DNA of 64,000 nt from Dyella caseinilytica (lineage in GTDB: Bacteria; Pseudomonadota; Gammaproteobacteria; Xanthomonadales; Rhodanobacteraceae), in assembly GCF_016865235.1 (NCBI RefSeq), contig NZ_CP064030.1, positions 2,790,001-2,854,000 of the forward strand, given 5' to 3'. A program made the translations under genes and the position numbers. A model generated the notes under the pieces. It saw nothing but the letters and a program-made list of their open reading frames with translations, was not told where the DNA came from and did not search any database. Below are positions 35,801 to 43,155 of this stretch, piece by piece. Each line of letters opens with the position of its first letter. The stretch's first letter is position 1.

Positions 35801-37368
35801 AGCATCTCGCCATCGACTTCGATGTCACCCAATTGCGCTAAAGCGATCTGATCCACTCGATGATCCAGCTTGGCAAGGTCGCGATGCGTGCGGTCGATGG
35901 CTGCTTTAAGCGTTTCGATCGCGCGCGTGGTTTCCTGTCGGTTGAGCTGGGAGACCTGGTGTTGGATGGCCTCGATGGAAGCTTGGAATTGGCGCATGCC
36001 ATCGCGATCGCTCGACAACAGCGCCACGGTCAGCGGTCGCACCTCGGCGGGCAATTTTTCCTGGAGCACTTGAAGTGCAGGCTCGCCGCGGGAGGTCACC
36101 AGCACACGCCGGCCGGTAGCCAGGTAATGACAGATGACGTTGGCGATGGTGTGCGTCTTACCCGTACCGGGCGGCCCCTGAACCGTCACGCCAGGCGCAT
36201 GCTCCAATTGCTCAATGATCGTGATTTGTTCTTCGTTACTCGGCAGCGGGAAGTACAACTCTTCAATGCGGCCACCATCGCCTTCGCCGCTCACGCCCGT
36301 GGTCGACAGGCCACGGAATCGAACAGGTTCGGGAATAACCACACCATCGGAAGGTGGCGTGACCAACGACAGTGGCCCTGCAGGCAACGCTTCGGCCGCC
36401 TCCACTTTAGCTTTCAGGCGTTCCAAATCTTCCAGTAGAAAATGGCTTCGGCGCGGACGTGCTAGCAGCACCCAAGAGTCGGTCACTATTAAGTGCGGCC
36501 CCGGCGAAGGCCAACCTTCGCCCGTGGCCAGGACTCCCTGGTATTTGCCGTTGGCATCCAGGTTCGACGCGACCAGCTTCAAGATGGGCGCGTAGGTCGC
36601 CGGATTGAACGGCGACAGGTCGGCGGCGCCTTCGCGGTTCAAAGTGTTCTTGGCGGTGACTTCGACCTCGGCCGCGCCGGTCACGGCCGAGGCCACCAGC
36701 GCGTCCAATTCGACGCGTGCCTGCGCATCGCGAGGGCGCAACTCAAGGGCCATGGTCTTCGCGTCCATGGCGATATCGACCGCCTGGGTAAGCACCGGAT
36801 GCTCGAACGTCAGACCGCCATCCTCGCTGGTCAGCTTCCATGTCGCCACGCCCACGCCCCAGACCAATTCCTGGGGTTGGGCGGTCTCCTCCGCTTCCAT
36901 CTGCTGTTTTAGGGCAAAAAACGACCCATACAGGTCAATAACTCGTCGGCGGGGCTTCTCCTGCTCGGCCCAGCCCCACCACTGGCTGGCGTAGGCCTCA
37001 AACGCCTCGGTCAAGTCGGCTCGAAACGCCTCGCCATCCACCTCTGGACGAGCTGCAATGTGGGAATCGATGGTCGCAGGGACAAGTGCGGGCGGCTGGC
37101 CCGTAGGTTCCATCGAGGTCGTCAGGAAGGGAGCCAAATGGACCGGAACGTCCGGCGCGGGCAGCGCTTCCAAGCGCTCGATCCTCAGCCAGACCGCGTC
37201 GGTATCAGGGTTTAGGTTAAACGTCAGCGCCGGCAAGCCGGCCAAGTCCAGTGGACCGTATTTCAGGCCCGAATGGGTGGAGAGCTGGAATCCATCTGGT
37301 TTGGCTACCTTGGCCTGCTCACCGATGTAGTTGAGTAGCCCGACCAGCAATTGCTTGGCTTGGTTCAT
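32833..37368 (-). CDS. Large SF1 helicase with C-terminal Vsr/MTES_1575-type nuclease domain
   Basis: 1,511 residues from ATG 37,368, with AGGAAG ten bases upstream. After an unrecognised N-terminal ~390 residues: Walker A VQGPPGTGKTHTIANVI (~400), a ~600-residue helical insert, FDLVIVDEASQSDLWAL (~1,085), LVVGDDKQVSPDGGF, MLREHFRCVAPIIAYSN, REPRAFQGSERDIVFLS-type motif V and FNVAASRARDRMYLVRS. The last 150 residues are a compact nuclease domain: FRIDMVVEG..., AIELDGDEFHGPDRW (~1,416), HDMIRQRILERAGWTFWRCF, as in Vsr-like / DUF559 / MTES_1575 endonucleases. The architecture is like single-protein helicase-nuclease defence factors such as Hhe, although I do not see a clear DUF4011 N-terminus. 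Confidence 0.82.
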   Translation of the reverse strand: MNQAKQLLVGLLNYIGEQAKVAKPDGFQLSTHSGLKYGPLDLAGLPALTFNLNPDTDAVWLRIERLEALPAPDVPVHLAPFLTTSMEPTGQPPALVPATIDSHIAARPEVDGEAFRADLTEAFEAYASQWWGWAEQEKPRRRVIDLYGSFFALKQQMEAEETAQPQELVWGVGVATWKLTSEDGGLTFEHPVLTQAVDIAMDAKTMALELRPRDAQARVELDALVASAVTGAAEVEVTAKNTLNREGAADLSPFNPATYAPILKLVASNLDANGKYQGVLATGEGWPSPGPHLIVTDSWVLLARPRRSHFLLEDLERLKAKVEAAEALPAGPLSLVTPPSDGVVIPEPVRFRGLSTTGVSGEGDGGRIEELYFPLPSNEEQITIIEQLEHAPGVTVQGPPGTGKTHTIANVICHYLATGRRVLVTSRGEPALQVLQEKLPAEVRPLTVALLSSDRDGMRQFQASIEAIQHQVSQLNRQETTRAIETLKAAIDRTHRDLAKLDHRVDQIALAQLGDIEVDGEMLRAQKAAEFLLSGTEVHGWFDDELTLAPTHQAPLGEGDVAALRLARRSVGADLVYLGAELPGADALPTAEQIGELHRTLVGLKEIDHAIAEVPGLAVRANTNEVHQAVQELAKSIELAIQEAEALETNAAGWGLAFREKCRTASYAAERNAFEALFSDIDRLVAARADFLKRPVVFPPEGLSAPKTIEAVARAAVTGKPFGILAVGVGDAKQHLATVRVSGLAPQDADAWQHVQRHVLLHQELASFVARWNTFAEPLSLPSLSEGTLDLRHIEKLATAARKAHRLGTHLDRVLTNQAGQVFTDVPTAKLHGETADLREVAQSLQKHLVRSRLARAAEGLTSFQEKLGGKTGAISDKLREFSLHMLGNGLCTPEQVTSEYVALMAELRRITSLGPHLAMIISAAEHLRTAGAVRWSERITHHACAGVGDDTIVPAQWRKSWTWARLRGHLESIEARDELRQLATQRSELSKGLQRLYSDLVAKSAWLETKNNATPKIMSALNGYATAIRRIGQGTGTNAPRYRRDARDAMNDAAGAVPCWIMNHARISEAMPADIGAFDLVIVDEASQSDLWALPAILRGEKILVVGDDKQVSPDGGFISAELITSLRQRFLGDQPFQADMTPEKSLYDLAARVFASHQVMLREHFRCVAPIIAYSNKTFYKGAIRPLRVPLASERIDPPLVDVYVPSGYRDKKDRNKEEAEFIVQEIEAILNDSTFAGKTIGVVSLLGIEQSKYIDELVRTAFSASELMRRKFLCGEPRAFQGSERDIVFLSMVADRDRHHAASRMGDEQRFNVAASRARDRMYLVRSVELSDLSQVDLRRSLVEHFAKPMVVTEGVDENPIRLCESGFEREVFTMLTERGYRVIPQVKVGEFRIDMVVEGTDDKRLAIELDGDEFHGPDRWQHDMIRQRILERAGWTFWRCFASTWSLHKEDVFAELLALLYAMGIEPIGALGQLATLVEHRVWDQQEEDEVDEVIRRAVDGAQSETA

Positions 37369-37724
37369 CTCCGCACTCTTCCTAACCATCCATGGCAACA
37401 ACCGTAGCATGGGTTATGCCACTCCCCAGGGCACCCCTATGGAACCCATTAGCTCTATCTCATTCGAGAGTCTTCGCAGCTTTCGCAATATCTTGCGAAC
37501 CAAGTGACTGAGCTTTTCACACAGCTAGCGACATGTACCACAGCCAGCCCGAAGCCAGTGGTTATCGCGCACATACCCACCGAGGTGTGAAGTCACAACC
37601 TCCCGACGGAGGACGTGCGAATTTCGCCACATTGGCTTCGGATGGTTGCCTTCTGATCGGCTTTATCAACGCAGTGGTTCCATCTCGAATTTAGTGACAA
37701 TCCTGCTCTTCATGCGCTTGTAAC
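37369..37724. other. Intergenic region upstream of the helicase-nuclease gene
   Basis: 356 bases between two minus-strand genes. I see no gene. It should hold the promoter of the helicase-nuclease/DUF5677 unit, but no clear hexamers or dyads stand out. Confidence 0.4.
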
Positions 37725-38282
37725 CTATGCGGGCTTAGGAGCCTCTGGCGCCTGCTTCTTCAACTTCGTGTAAAGGTGGTTTTGTACCAATACCGGTATC
37801 CCTCGACACGCGATTTCAAGATCCACACTGTTGTAGCCGTCTGGAAACGTGCGGGTGAAGTGAGCCAACCCCTTGTTGGCCAGCTCGAAGATCGCCACCA
37901 ATGCGTGCTCCCCTCGATCCCTCGGCCCCGTGTAAGCACTCAAAACCGCGTCTGGCGTCACTTTTTCCAGGGCCACCCCATCCACGTTGAAGTGCTCAAT
38001 GGCCATGTCATCCGCGCGCCGATTGTCGAGGGTAATGAGCTTGCCCTTCTTCACACCCAGACCGAGAAATTCCAGCAGGCACCGCGCATGGATAAAGCCC
38101 GCTTCGACCATCGGGTTGAGCACAGCACTGGCATTGCCTCCAAGGATTTGCTTTCCATCCACTAAGACTTGGAGTTCCCGCGGCTGCGGCAAGTCATGCA
38201 GTTGGTTGTAAGCCCACCACAACGTTTGGATCCCCTGCAGACGGTAGGGGATCCAAATGTTGAGCACGTCCTGATCATCCAT
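37725..38282 (-). CDS. Hypothetical protein, 185 aa, last gene of the Rhs-led run
   Basis: Not recognised. It is 185 residues, soluble, with a Trp/Tyr-rich start (IWIPYRLQGIQTLWWAYN) and a Pro/Lys tail (KKQAPEAPKPA). It starts three bases after the stop of the secreted protein upstream, so it is co-translated. There is no catalytic motif. It could be an immunity or effector-associated protein by context. Confidence 0.65.
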   Translation of the reverse strand: MDDQDVLNIWIPYRLQGIQTLWWAYNQLHDLPQPRELQVLVDGKQILGGNASAVLNPMVEAGFIHARCLLEFLGLGVKKGKLITLDNRRADDMAIEHFNVDGVALEKVTPDAVLSAYTGPRDRGEHALVAIFELANKGLAHFTRTFPDGYNSVDLEIACRGIPVLVQNHLYTKLKKQAPEAPKPA

Positions 38283-38285
38283 CGC

Positions 38286-39065
38286 CTATTGCGCCGAATA
38301 GATCTTATCCAAGAGATCGTGGGCACGCTGTTGCGATGCAGCCACATCCTTCGCATCGGTATTCTTCGCCCATTCTTTATCCACGCCGAACACGATATCG
38401 GCAGCAATCTCGCACTTGGCGTTGGATGACACTTTCGCCAGTTTCGACAGCAAGGCGCTTTCCACACCGGGTTCGAAATAGTGGGGCTCTGCACGAATGA
38501 CGTCATCACATATGTGCCCTTCGCCAAAATCGGGCATTACGGCATAGAAACCGCTGTCGTCGGCCGCCATTTTGACCGACGACATCAACTTTTGCTCATC
38601 GACGGGCGATGCAGCGGTCATGGCCGAGGAATCCACGCGGCTGGGTGCGGGATGCGCTGAATGTGGACCCGCGCCGGCCATCAGCAGCGTAAAAGCCGTG
38701 TCATTGATCCCATCGTCGGCAATCGCTTTGCCATTCACCGCCATGTGCTCAATCTTCACGGTTTGATCGTCTTTCGGCGCGATGACTTCAACGATGGTGA
38801 GTTCAGGGTTGGTGAATGTGAGCATGAGACTACCGCTGCCGTGGATGATCTTCGCCGGGCTCCCGGTACTTCGCTCCATGGCCGTCACATACTGGCCAAG
38901 CGTCGGCGTGCTGGCTACGTTGGGCAAGGACGGATCGCTCAACGTCAGGTCGATATGCATGGCGCTTATATTGAGCGGGAGTGTTTGCGCGTGCGCCAGG
39001 TCGCAAGCTACGAGGGCAACTACTACCGCGCTTCTTTGAACCCATCTGCGAATGGAATGGATCAT
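38286..39065 (-). CDS. Secreted/periplasmic hypothetical protein, 259 aa
   Basis: Signal peptide visible: basic MIHSIRRWVQR, hydrophobic SAVVVALVACDL, then AHAQ with an AxA site. The mature part is about 230 residues with two cysteines (HICDDVI and AKCEIAA) that could form a disulfide, and no known motif. GGGGGAAAGAAG precedes the ATG. It is part of the minus-strand run headed by the Rhs gene and starts 22 bases after the GIY-YIG gene. Confidence 0.7.
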   Translation of the reverse strand: MIHSIRRWVQRSAVVVALVACDLAHAQTLPLNISAMHIDLTLSDPSLPNVASTPTLGQYVTAMERSTGSPAKIIHGSGSLMLTFTNPELTIVEVIAPKDDQTVKIEHMAVNGKAIADDGINDTAFTLLMAGAGPHSAHPAPSRVDSSAMTAASPVDEQKLMSSVKMAADDSGFYAVMPDFGEGHICDDVIRAEPHYFEPGVESALLSKLAKVSSNAKCEIAADIVFGVDKEWAKNTDAKDVAASQQRAHDLLDKIYSAQ

Positions 39066-39087
39066 CTTCTTTCCCCCGTTGAACTGA

Positions 39088-39600
39088 TTAGTGCGTGCGA
39101 AACGTATTCCAGTTGGCCGTATCGAGCTTCATCGAGGCATAAACCTCGAAGGTATAGAGTTCCAAGTCATTCTCGATCTCGACATAAGCCACGCTGGTCT
39201 TCTGCAACCGGCTTTGGGCAGAGAAAAATTCCCAACGGAACTTGTCATCCTGCATCGCCTGTTCGCGCTTCATTTCGTGTGTGAATTCGTGAAACGCCAT
39301 CCTGTAAACCAGGCTTGCTGTGAAGTGAGACTTGGAGTTGAGATGCTGGACCAACCGCTTCACCATACCTCTTGAAATGCCGACATAGACTGGCGCACCG
39401 TTATCCAGAAAGACATAGCAGCCAGGAAAGTCTTCATCGCGCCCCACCTTCCCCAGCAATGCCCTAGTGGTCGATCCATAACCCACAAAATCCTGAGCCA
39501 TGCGTGGGCTTTTTATCGCTTCCTCCAAACGCTGAAAGTGAGCCGGCAGCACCTGCGCAGCAAGGTTTTCGAAGCTGTGTTTGCAATCGTCGATCGCCAT
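39088..39600 (-). CDS. GIY-YIG nuclease-like protein, 170 aa
   Basis: The motif CYVFLDNGAPVYVGISRG, then the Arg in VKRLVQHL, are the two strands and helix of a GIY-YIG fold (Y-V-F / Y-V-G form). The C-terminal LELYTFEVYASMKLDT supplies the expected catalytic Glu, and NTFRTH ends the protein as in stand-alone GIY-YIG families. It is predicted to nick or cut DNA or RNA. It lies between a lipoprotein/hypothetical pair and a secreted protein; its role in this cluster is unclear. No good ribosome site is visible, so the start is provisional. Confidence 0.72.
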   Translation of the reverse strand: MAIDDCKHSFENLAAQVLPAHFQRLEEAIKSPRMAQDFVGYGSTTRALLGKVGRDEDFPGCYVFLDNGAPVYVGISRGMVKRLVQHLNSKSHFTASLVYRMAFHEFTHEMKREQAMQDDKFRWEFFSAQSRLQKTSVAYVEIENDLELYTFEVYASMKLDTANWNTFRTH

Positions 39601-39651
39601 AAAGTTTAAGCTCGCACGGTTGTCCGTGCCTGCGGCTGAATGAATTTGATG

Positions 39652-40143
39652 TCAGGTTTTGGTGAACATATGCTCGGTGGCTGCGTGAAATTTGTCACGC
39701 CCGGCCACGATGAGTTTGCGCACCTCTTCCACATCAATGTCGTCGTCCAACTTGTCCACTTCCTGCGCCGACATCAAATCCGGATACACGCCTCGTTTTG
39801 CGGCGTAATCTCCAATCTTCGCAAGCACTGGAATGCAATGAACGGCAAGGGCACCACGTGGCATCTTACGTTCGCGCTCGTACCCTTCGATTCCGTTGAG
39901 CGCGTTGTCCATGAAGAACGTGATGTTGGCCCAGTCCTTATCACCCGCCACTGACATTTTCATTTGCAGGTAAAGGTCATAAAGGCAGTTTGCCGCCGCA
40001 TAGAAGTAGAGTGCCGCCTTGGCTTCATCATTCAGCTCGCTCTCATCGATCGTCGTCTTGTCGATGTAGTCACCCAGGAAGAGCGCGTAAGCGCCGCGCC
40101 TGATGACCTCCCCCGTCCTGCCCCTTAGTCCAAATCCGAACAT
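39652..40143 (-). CDS. Hypothetical protein, 163 aa
   Basis: Not recognised. It is 163 residues, soluble and helical. The frame is open further upstream into the lipoprotein gene, but ATG 40,143 (MFGFGLRGRTGEV) has GAGGGG eight bases before it and is preferred. It has an acidic C-terminal segment (EVDKLDDDIDVEEVRK). It lies 47 bases after the lipoprotein gene and 51 bases before the GIY-YIG gene. Confidence 0.65.
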   Translation of the reverse strand: MFGFGLRGRTGEVIRRGAYALFLGDYIDKTTIDESELNDEAKAALYFYAAANCLYDLYLQMKMSVAGDKDWANITFFMDNALNGIEGYERERKMPRGALAVHCIPVLAKIGDYAAKRGVYPDLMSAQEVDKLDDDIDVEEVRKLIVAGRDKFHAATEHMFTKT

Positions 40144-40190
40144 GCCACCCCTCGCGTCCGTAGCCTTGTCCCCGTCATACCGCCTCCGCA

Positions 40191-41228
40191 CTAGTGCGCC
40201 CCGTCCACCAAGTCCTGCGCTTCCTTCAACCGCTCCTCGTATTCCGAACGGGTTTGTTGATTGACGCTGTTTAGTTGGGCCAATATCGATTCGGCGGAAC
40301 CGTGAACTGCGCGATAGCGCGACACCAAGTCCGGCAGGGGCGCACACGCCGGAAGCGGGTTGGGCACCAGCGAACCATCTGGCGCCAGACAGGGAGAGAC
40401 GGCGATGGCGTTATCTAAGCTGGCCATCTTTTGCTGCGCTGCGTTCACCGCGTTCGTGTCGTTATCGAGCGCCAAGCCCAACTGGATCGCCGCAGTATTC
40501 ATTTGCACGGTGAGGGTGCTTGCGCTGAGGTTGGCCTGGAACTGATGAAGGGCCAGCAACTGCTTCACCTTGGCCAATCCAACATCGCCATAGGCAACCG
40601 CTTTCTTATGGCGCGCTGCAGCTGGACTAACACTCCACGTTGTCTCTTTGTCGAGGAAGTGTTGCAGCCGCCCCACTAGTTCCGCTGTGTCTTTGTTCGC
40701 CTGCTGCGCTTTGGCTACGGCCGCATCCGTCACCACCAGGTTCTGCGCCGCATGGCCCAGAGTTTGGAGCATGAAGGCGTATTGCTCGTCTGACTTGCGT
40801 GCAAACTGTTCAGTGGCGAGCTGCCCGTTTTGCATCCACGTCATCGTGATCGAATCGGAGGCAATCGTCGCCTCGCGGTTGACGTGGCCAATGACCTGGT
40901 CGAGCGCAATGGTGGCGTGGGTGCCGTCGAAGTTACCAGTGACGTTCTGCGTGTTATTGGTCGTCTTCCCGGCCTGGTTCACCTCCGTGCTTTCGAGGGT
41001 GCCGGTGAACTGATTGGGCCCGGACTGCGTGATCCGGAGGGCTTCGATGAAGACCTGATCGGTGCTGCTGTCGTGGCCCACGGACACATACGTGCCGGAC
41101 AGGCTGGTCGAGTCGGGAGGCGTGGGGGTGGCCGATGGGGGTGATGCAGTGCCGGCCGCTGCCTGCTGGGCCTGCGGCGAGCAGCCAGCCATGCCCATCA
41201 TCAGGATCAACAAAGCTGCCCGTCTCAT
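40191..41228 (-). CDS. Lipoprotein, 345 aa, unknown function
   Basis: The N-terminus MRRAALLILMMGMAGC is a clear lipoprotein signal with lipobox GMAG-Cys, followed by a Gln/Ala/Pro-rich linker. The first half of the mature part looks like a beta-sandwich (GTYVSVGHDSS, FTGTLESTEV, HATIALDQVI); the second half is helical with Ala/Gln-rich coiled-coil potential. ATG 41,228 follows GGGGGTAGGGG; a TTG 15 bases upstream is less likely. It is probably anchored in the outer or inner membrane and is part of the Rhs-led run. Confidence 0.75.
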   Translation of the reverse strand: MRRAALLILMMGMAGCSPQAQQAAAGTASPPSATPTPPDSTSLSGTYVSVGHDSSTDQVFIEALRITQSGPNQFTGTLESTEVNQAGKTTNNTQNVTGNFDGTHATIALDQVIGHVNREATIASDSITMTWMQNGQLATEQFARKSDEQYAFMLQTLGHAAQNLVVTDAAVAKAQQANKDTAELVGRLQHFLDKETTWSVSPAAARHKKAVAYGDVGLAKVKQLLALHQFQANLSASTLTVQMNTAAIQLGLALDNDTNAVNAAQQKMASLDNAIAVSPCLAPDGSLVPNPLPACAPLPDLVSRYRAVHGSAESILAQLNSVNQQTRSEYEERLKEAQDLVDGAH

Positions 41229-41296
41229 CGCCCCTACCCCCAAATGGCTGGAACTAGCTTACCGCAGCCCGCCTACGGGGGCGGCCGTGCCTAGCC

Positions 41297-41743
41297 CTAG
41301 TCCCGCTCACCTTCTTCTTCATCGTCCTCGTCGTCAGCGTAGTCAAAACCCAATACATAGCGATTGGGCTTTCCTTTTTTGCGCCACGCCATCGTCAACT
41401 GCTGAATGCCGGCGTCGACGCCACTCATCCCAATGACACCATCGCCAGAGAGGTGAAGCACATCGAACTCATCGTAATTGTCGAGATCGTCGATGGTGTC
41501 ATACGTGCAAATGCATCCCTGGCTGTTGACCACCAAGGTTTGCAGAATCACATCCTCGTCCTCCTCCTTGCCCCATCGCTCAGAGCGTTGCTTCAACGCT
41601 TCGGAAATGGTATTCCGCCGATGTGACTTGGTGGGACGGGTGCCGATTTCGACAATGACGACATCATGTTCCAAAAGATCGTCGCAGATGTCGCTGTCCG
41701 TGCGCGTTGGGTCCAAGTCGATCACGATTGAGCCAAATGCCAT
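41297..41743 (-). CDS. Acidic hypothetical protein, 148 aa
   Basis: Not recognised. It is 148 residues and very acidic, ending in ADDEDDEEEGERD, with short strands (FGSIVIDLD, HDVVIVEIG, VLHLSGDGVIGM). AGGAAC precedes the ATG. Its small, acidic character and place in a toxin-type cluster make an immunity function possible, but there is no family match I can name. Confidence 0.65.
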   Translation of the reverse strand: MAFGSIVIDLDPTRTDSDICDDLLEHDVVIVEIGTRPTKSHRRNTISEALKQRSERWGKEEDEDVILQTLVVNSQGCICTYDTIDDLDNYDEFDVLHLSGDGVIGMSGVDAGIQQLTMAWRKKGKPNRYVLGFDYADDEDDEEEGERD

Positions 41744-41835
41744 GATTGTTCCTCATTCACTGCGCGCAATGCGCTTTCAAAGCGGCCGCCACGGTGGCGT
41801 CCAATCCGGGTGTAGAGGAATTGTGGATTTCGACA

Positions 41836-42330
41836 TCAAGGCTGTCCTGGTGGTGGCCCAATGATCTGGAATTCAACGCGCCTGTTTCGCTGCCTCCCTT
41901 CCGCCTTCGCGTTGTTGTCGATTGGCTCGCTGCTGCCGTGTCCCTCGGGCGCCAGCAACCGATCTGCGGGAAACCCGTGGGCGAGCAACCAGGCGTTGAC
42001 GAGCTGGGCACGGCGCAAGGAAAGAGCCTTGCATGCGTCGCCCACACACTCTTGACTGTCGGTGAACCCCACAATCCTCACTTTCGCATCCGACTTCAAA
42101 CGCAAGAAGGCGGCGGAATCGTCGTTCAAGACGGGGAGAACATAGTCTTCAAACATCACCGTCGAACCAGCCAAGTCCCCGCCGGTTCCTGGTAGGCCTT
42201 CTTTGAAGAAGACACCCTTGAAGTCAAGGTCGGTGGCATAAACATGCGCGCTCACCAGAGCAGCGAGCAAAGGCAAGGTGGCGTTGATAAGCCGCGTCGA
42301 CCTACTCTTCAAAGTAAGGCTCCTCGCCAT
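41836..42330 (-). CDS. OmpA-like peptidoglycan-binding protein
   Basis: The C-terminal domain is OmpA-like: FLRLKSDAKVRIVGFTDSQE, LSLRRAQLVNAWLLAHGF, RLLAPEGHGSSEPI and GRQRNRRVEF carry the conserved Asp, Arg and Asn-Arg-Arg that bind the meso-diaminopimelate peptide of murein. The N-terminus has a signal peptide ending SAHVYA. The start is uncertain: ATG 42,330 has no ribosome site, whereas TTG 42,312 lies seven bases after AGGAG and gives a neater signal peptide (MKSRSTRL...). It overlaps the preceding gene. It probably tethers an envelope complex to the cell wall. Confidence 0.78.
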   Translation of the reverse strand: MARSLTLKSRSTRLINATLPLLAALVSAHVYATDLDFKGVFFKEGLPGTGGDLAGSTVMFEDYVLPVLNDDSAAFLRLKSDAKVRIVGFTDSQECVGDACKALSLRRAQLVNAWLLAHGFPADRLLAPEGHGSSEPIDNNAKAEGRQRNRRVEFQIIGPPPGQP

Positions 42331-42637
42331 CCGGGAAGTAAAAGTCATACTTCTTGCTCAGCCATTTCAGATGGCTATCAATGGAGCCAATGGCAAGCTC
42401 CAACGCTTGGACAGCATCACCACCGTGAATGGTCCTAGCCTTTTCCGAAAGACCTTCGAAGCTGAGCACGCATCCGGCCGCTCCGTCGGCAAATTCAACG
42501 TCGCTGTTATCCGGCGTGAGCAGGAACGGTTCGCTGACGCAGACGCTAAAAGGCGTTCGCCCCGCCTCCCCTTTGCGAGCGTAAGTCAATTTCCGCTCAG
42601 CAATGGTGCGAGGCGTCGCTGTGGTCACGGCGATCAC
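42302..42637 (-). CDS. Small protein, DUF6968-like, possible immunity protein
   Basis: 111 residues from GTG 42,637, which overlaps the TPR gene stop (GTGA). The sequence (IAERKLTYARKGEAGRTPF, CVLSFEGLSEKARTIHGGDA, ALELAIGSIDSHLKWLSK) reads like a small beta-strand/alpha protein of the DUF6968 type found beside polymorphic toxins. It is the third gene of a tightly overlapping Rhs-TPR-small protein trio, the expected place for an immunity gene. Confidence 0.6.
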   Translation of the reverse strand: MIAVTTATPRTIAERKLTYARKGEAGRTPFSVCVSEPFLLTPDNSDVEFADGAAGCVLSFEGLSEKARTIHGGDAVQALELAIGSIDSHLKWLSKKYDFYFPDGEEPYFEE

Positions 42638-43155
42638 AGACGGGGACGAGGTGACCGCCGTGGGCCCAATTTTTCCGCCTCGGCCATCAATTGCTTCTTC
42701 GACACCAGTCCCTCGATCCACAGGGAAAATTCGTCGTCTTCAATCTCAGAGAGATCTGCCGCCGCGGCCGCGCCATCGCGGAGCCGCACATGCGCCGCAG
42801 CCCGGAAAAAGAGAAGCGAGTCGCGGTAGTAGTTGTTTTGGTGATGCGCACACTGTTCAAGCCCACGCGTGAAATCCTCGATCGCTTCCTTGGCCCGCCC
42901 CAATCGCAGGTGGAACCGGCCACGATTAAAGAAGAAGACCGGTTCGGTGGGCGCCAGCTCAATCGCTTGCGTCATGTCCTGGATCGCGCCATCGAAGTCA
43001 TTCGAGCGCGAACGGATGTAAGAGCGCAGCGACCACACGCGGGCGTCTTCGGGGAACCGCTCAATCAGGTCATTGACCTCGGCCAGCGCCTGGGGATCAT
43101 CCGCGCGCACGCGCGTTTCGATCGAAGCAATCAGTTTTTCCAAGTTGTCCGTCAT
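42634..43155 (-). CDS. TPR-repeat protein next to Rhs gene
   Basis: 173 residues. Three to four tetratricopeptide repeats are visible (SLRSYIRSRSNDFDGAIQDM, AIELAPTEPVFFFNRGRFHL, AKEAIEDFTRGLEQ, YRDSLLFFRAAAHVRLRDG). The ATG overlaps the Rhs stop (ATGA). TPR proteins directly after Rhs or other toxin genes may act as immunity or chaperone proteins. The downstream gene overlaps by four bases, so the three are one translational unit. Confidence 0.8.
   Translation of the reverse strand: MTDNLEKLIASIETRVRADDPQALAEVNDLIERFPEDARVWSLRSYIRSRSNDFDGAIQDMTQAIELAPTEPVFFFNRGRFHLRLGRAKEAIEDFTRGLEQCAHHQNNYYRDSLLFFRAAAHVRLRDGAAAAADLSEIEDDEFSLWIEGLVSKKQLMAEAEKLGPRRSPRPRL

Noticed and set aside
35160..36440. 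Several plus-strand frames of 100-190 codons opposite the helicase-nuclease gene
   Set aside because: All are antisense to conserved helicase motifs and have no features of their own.
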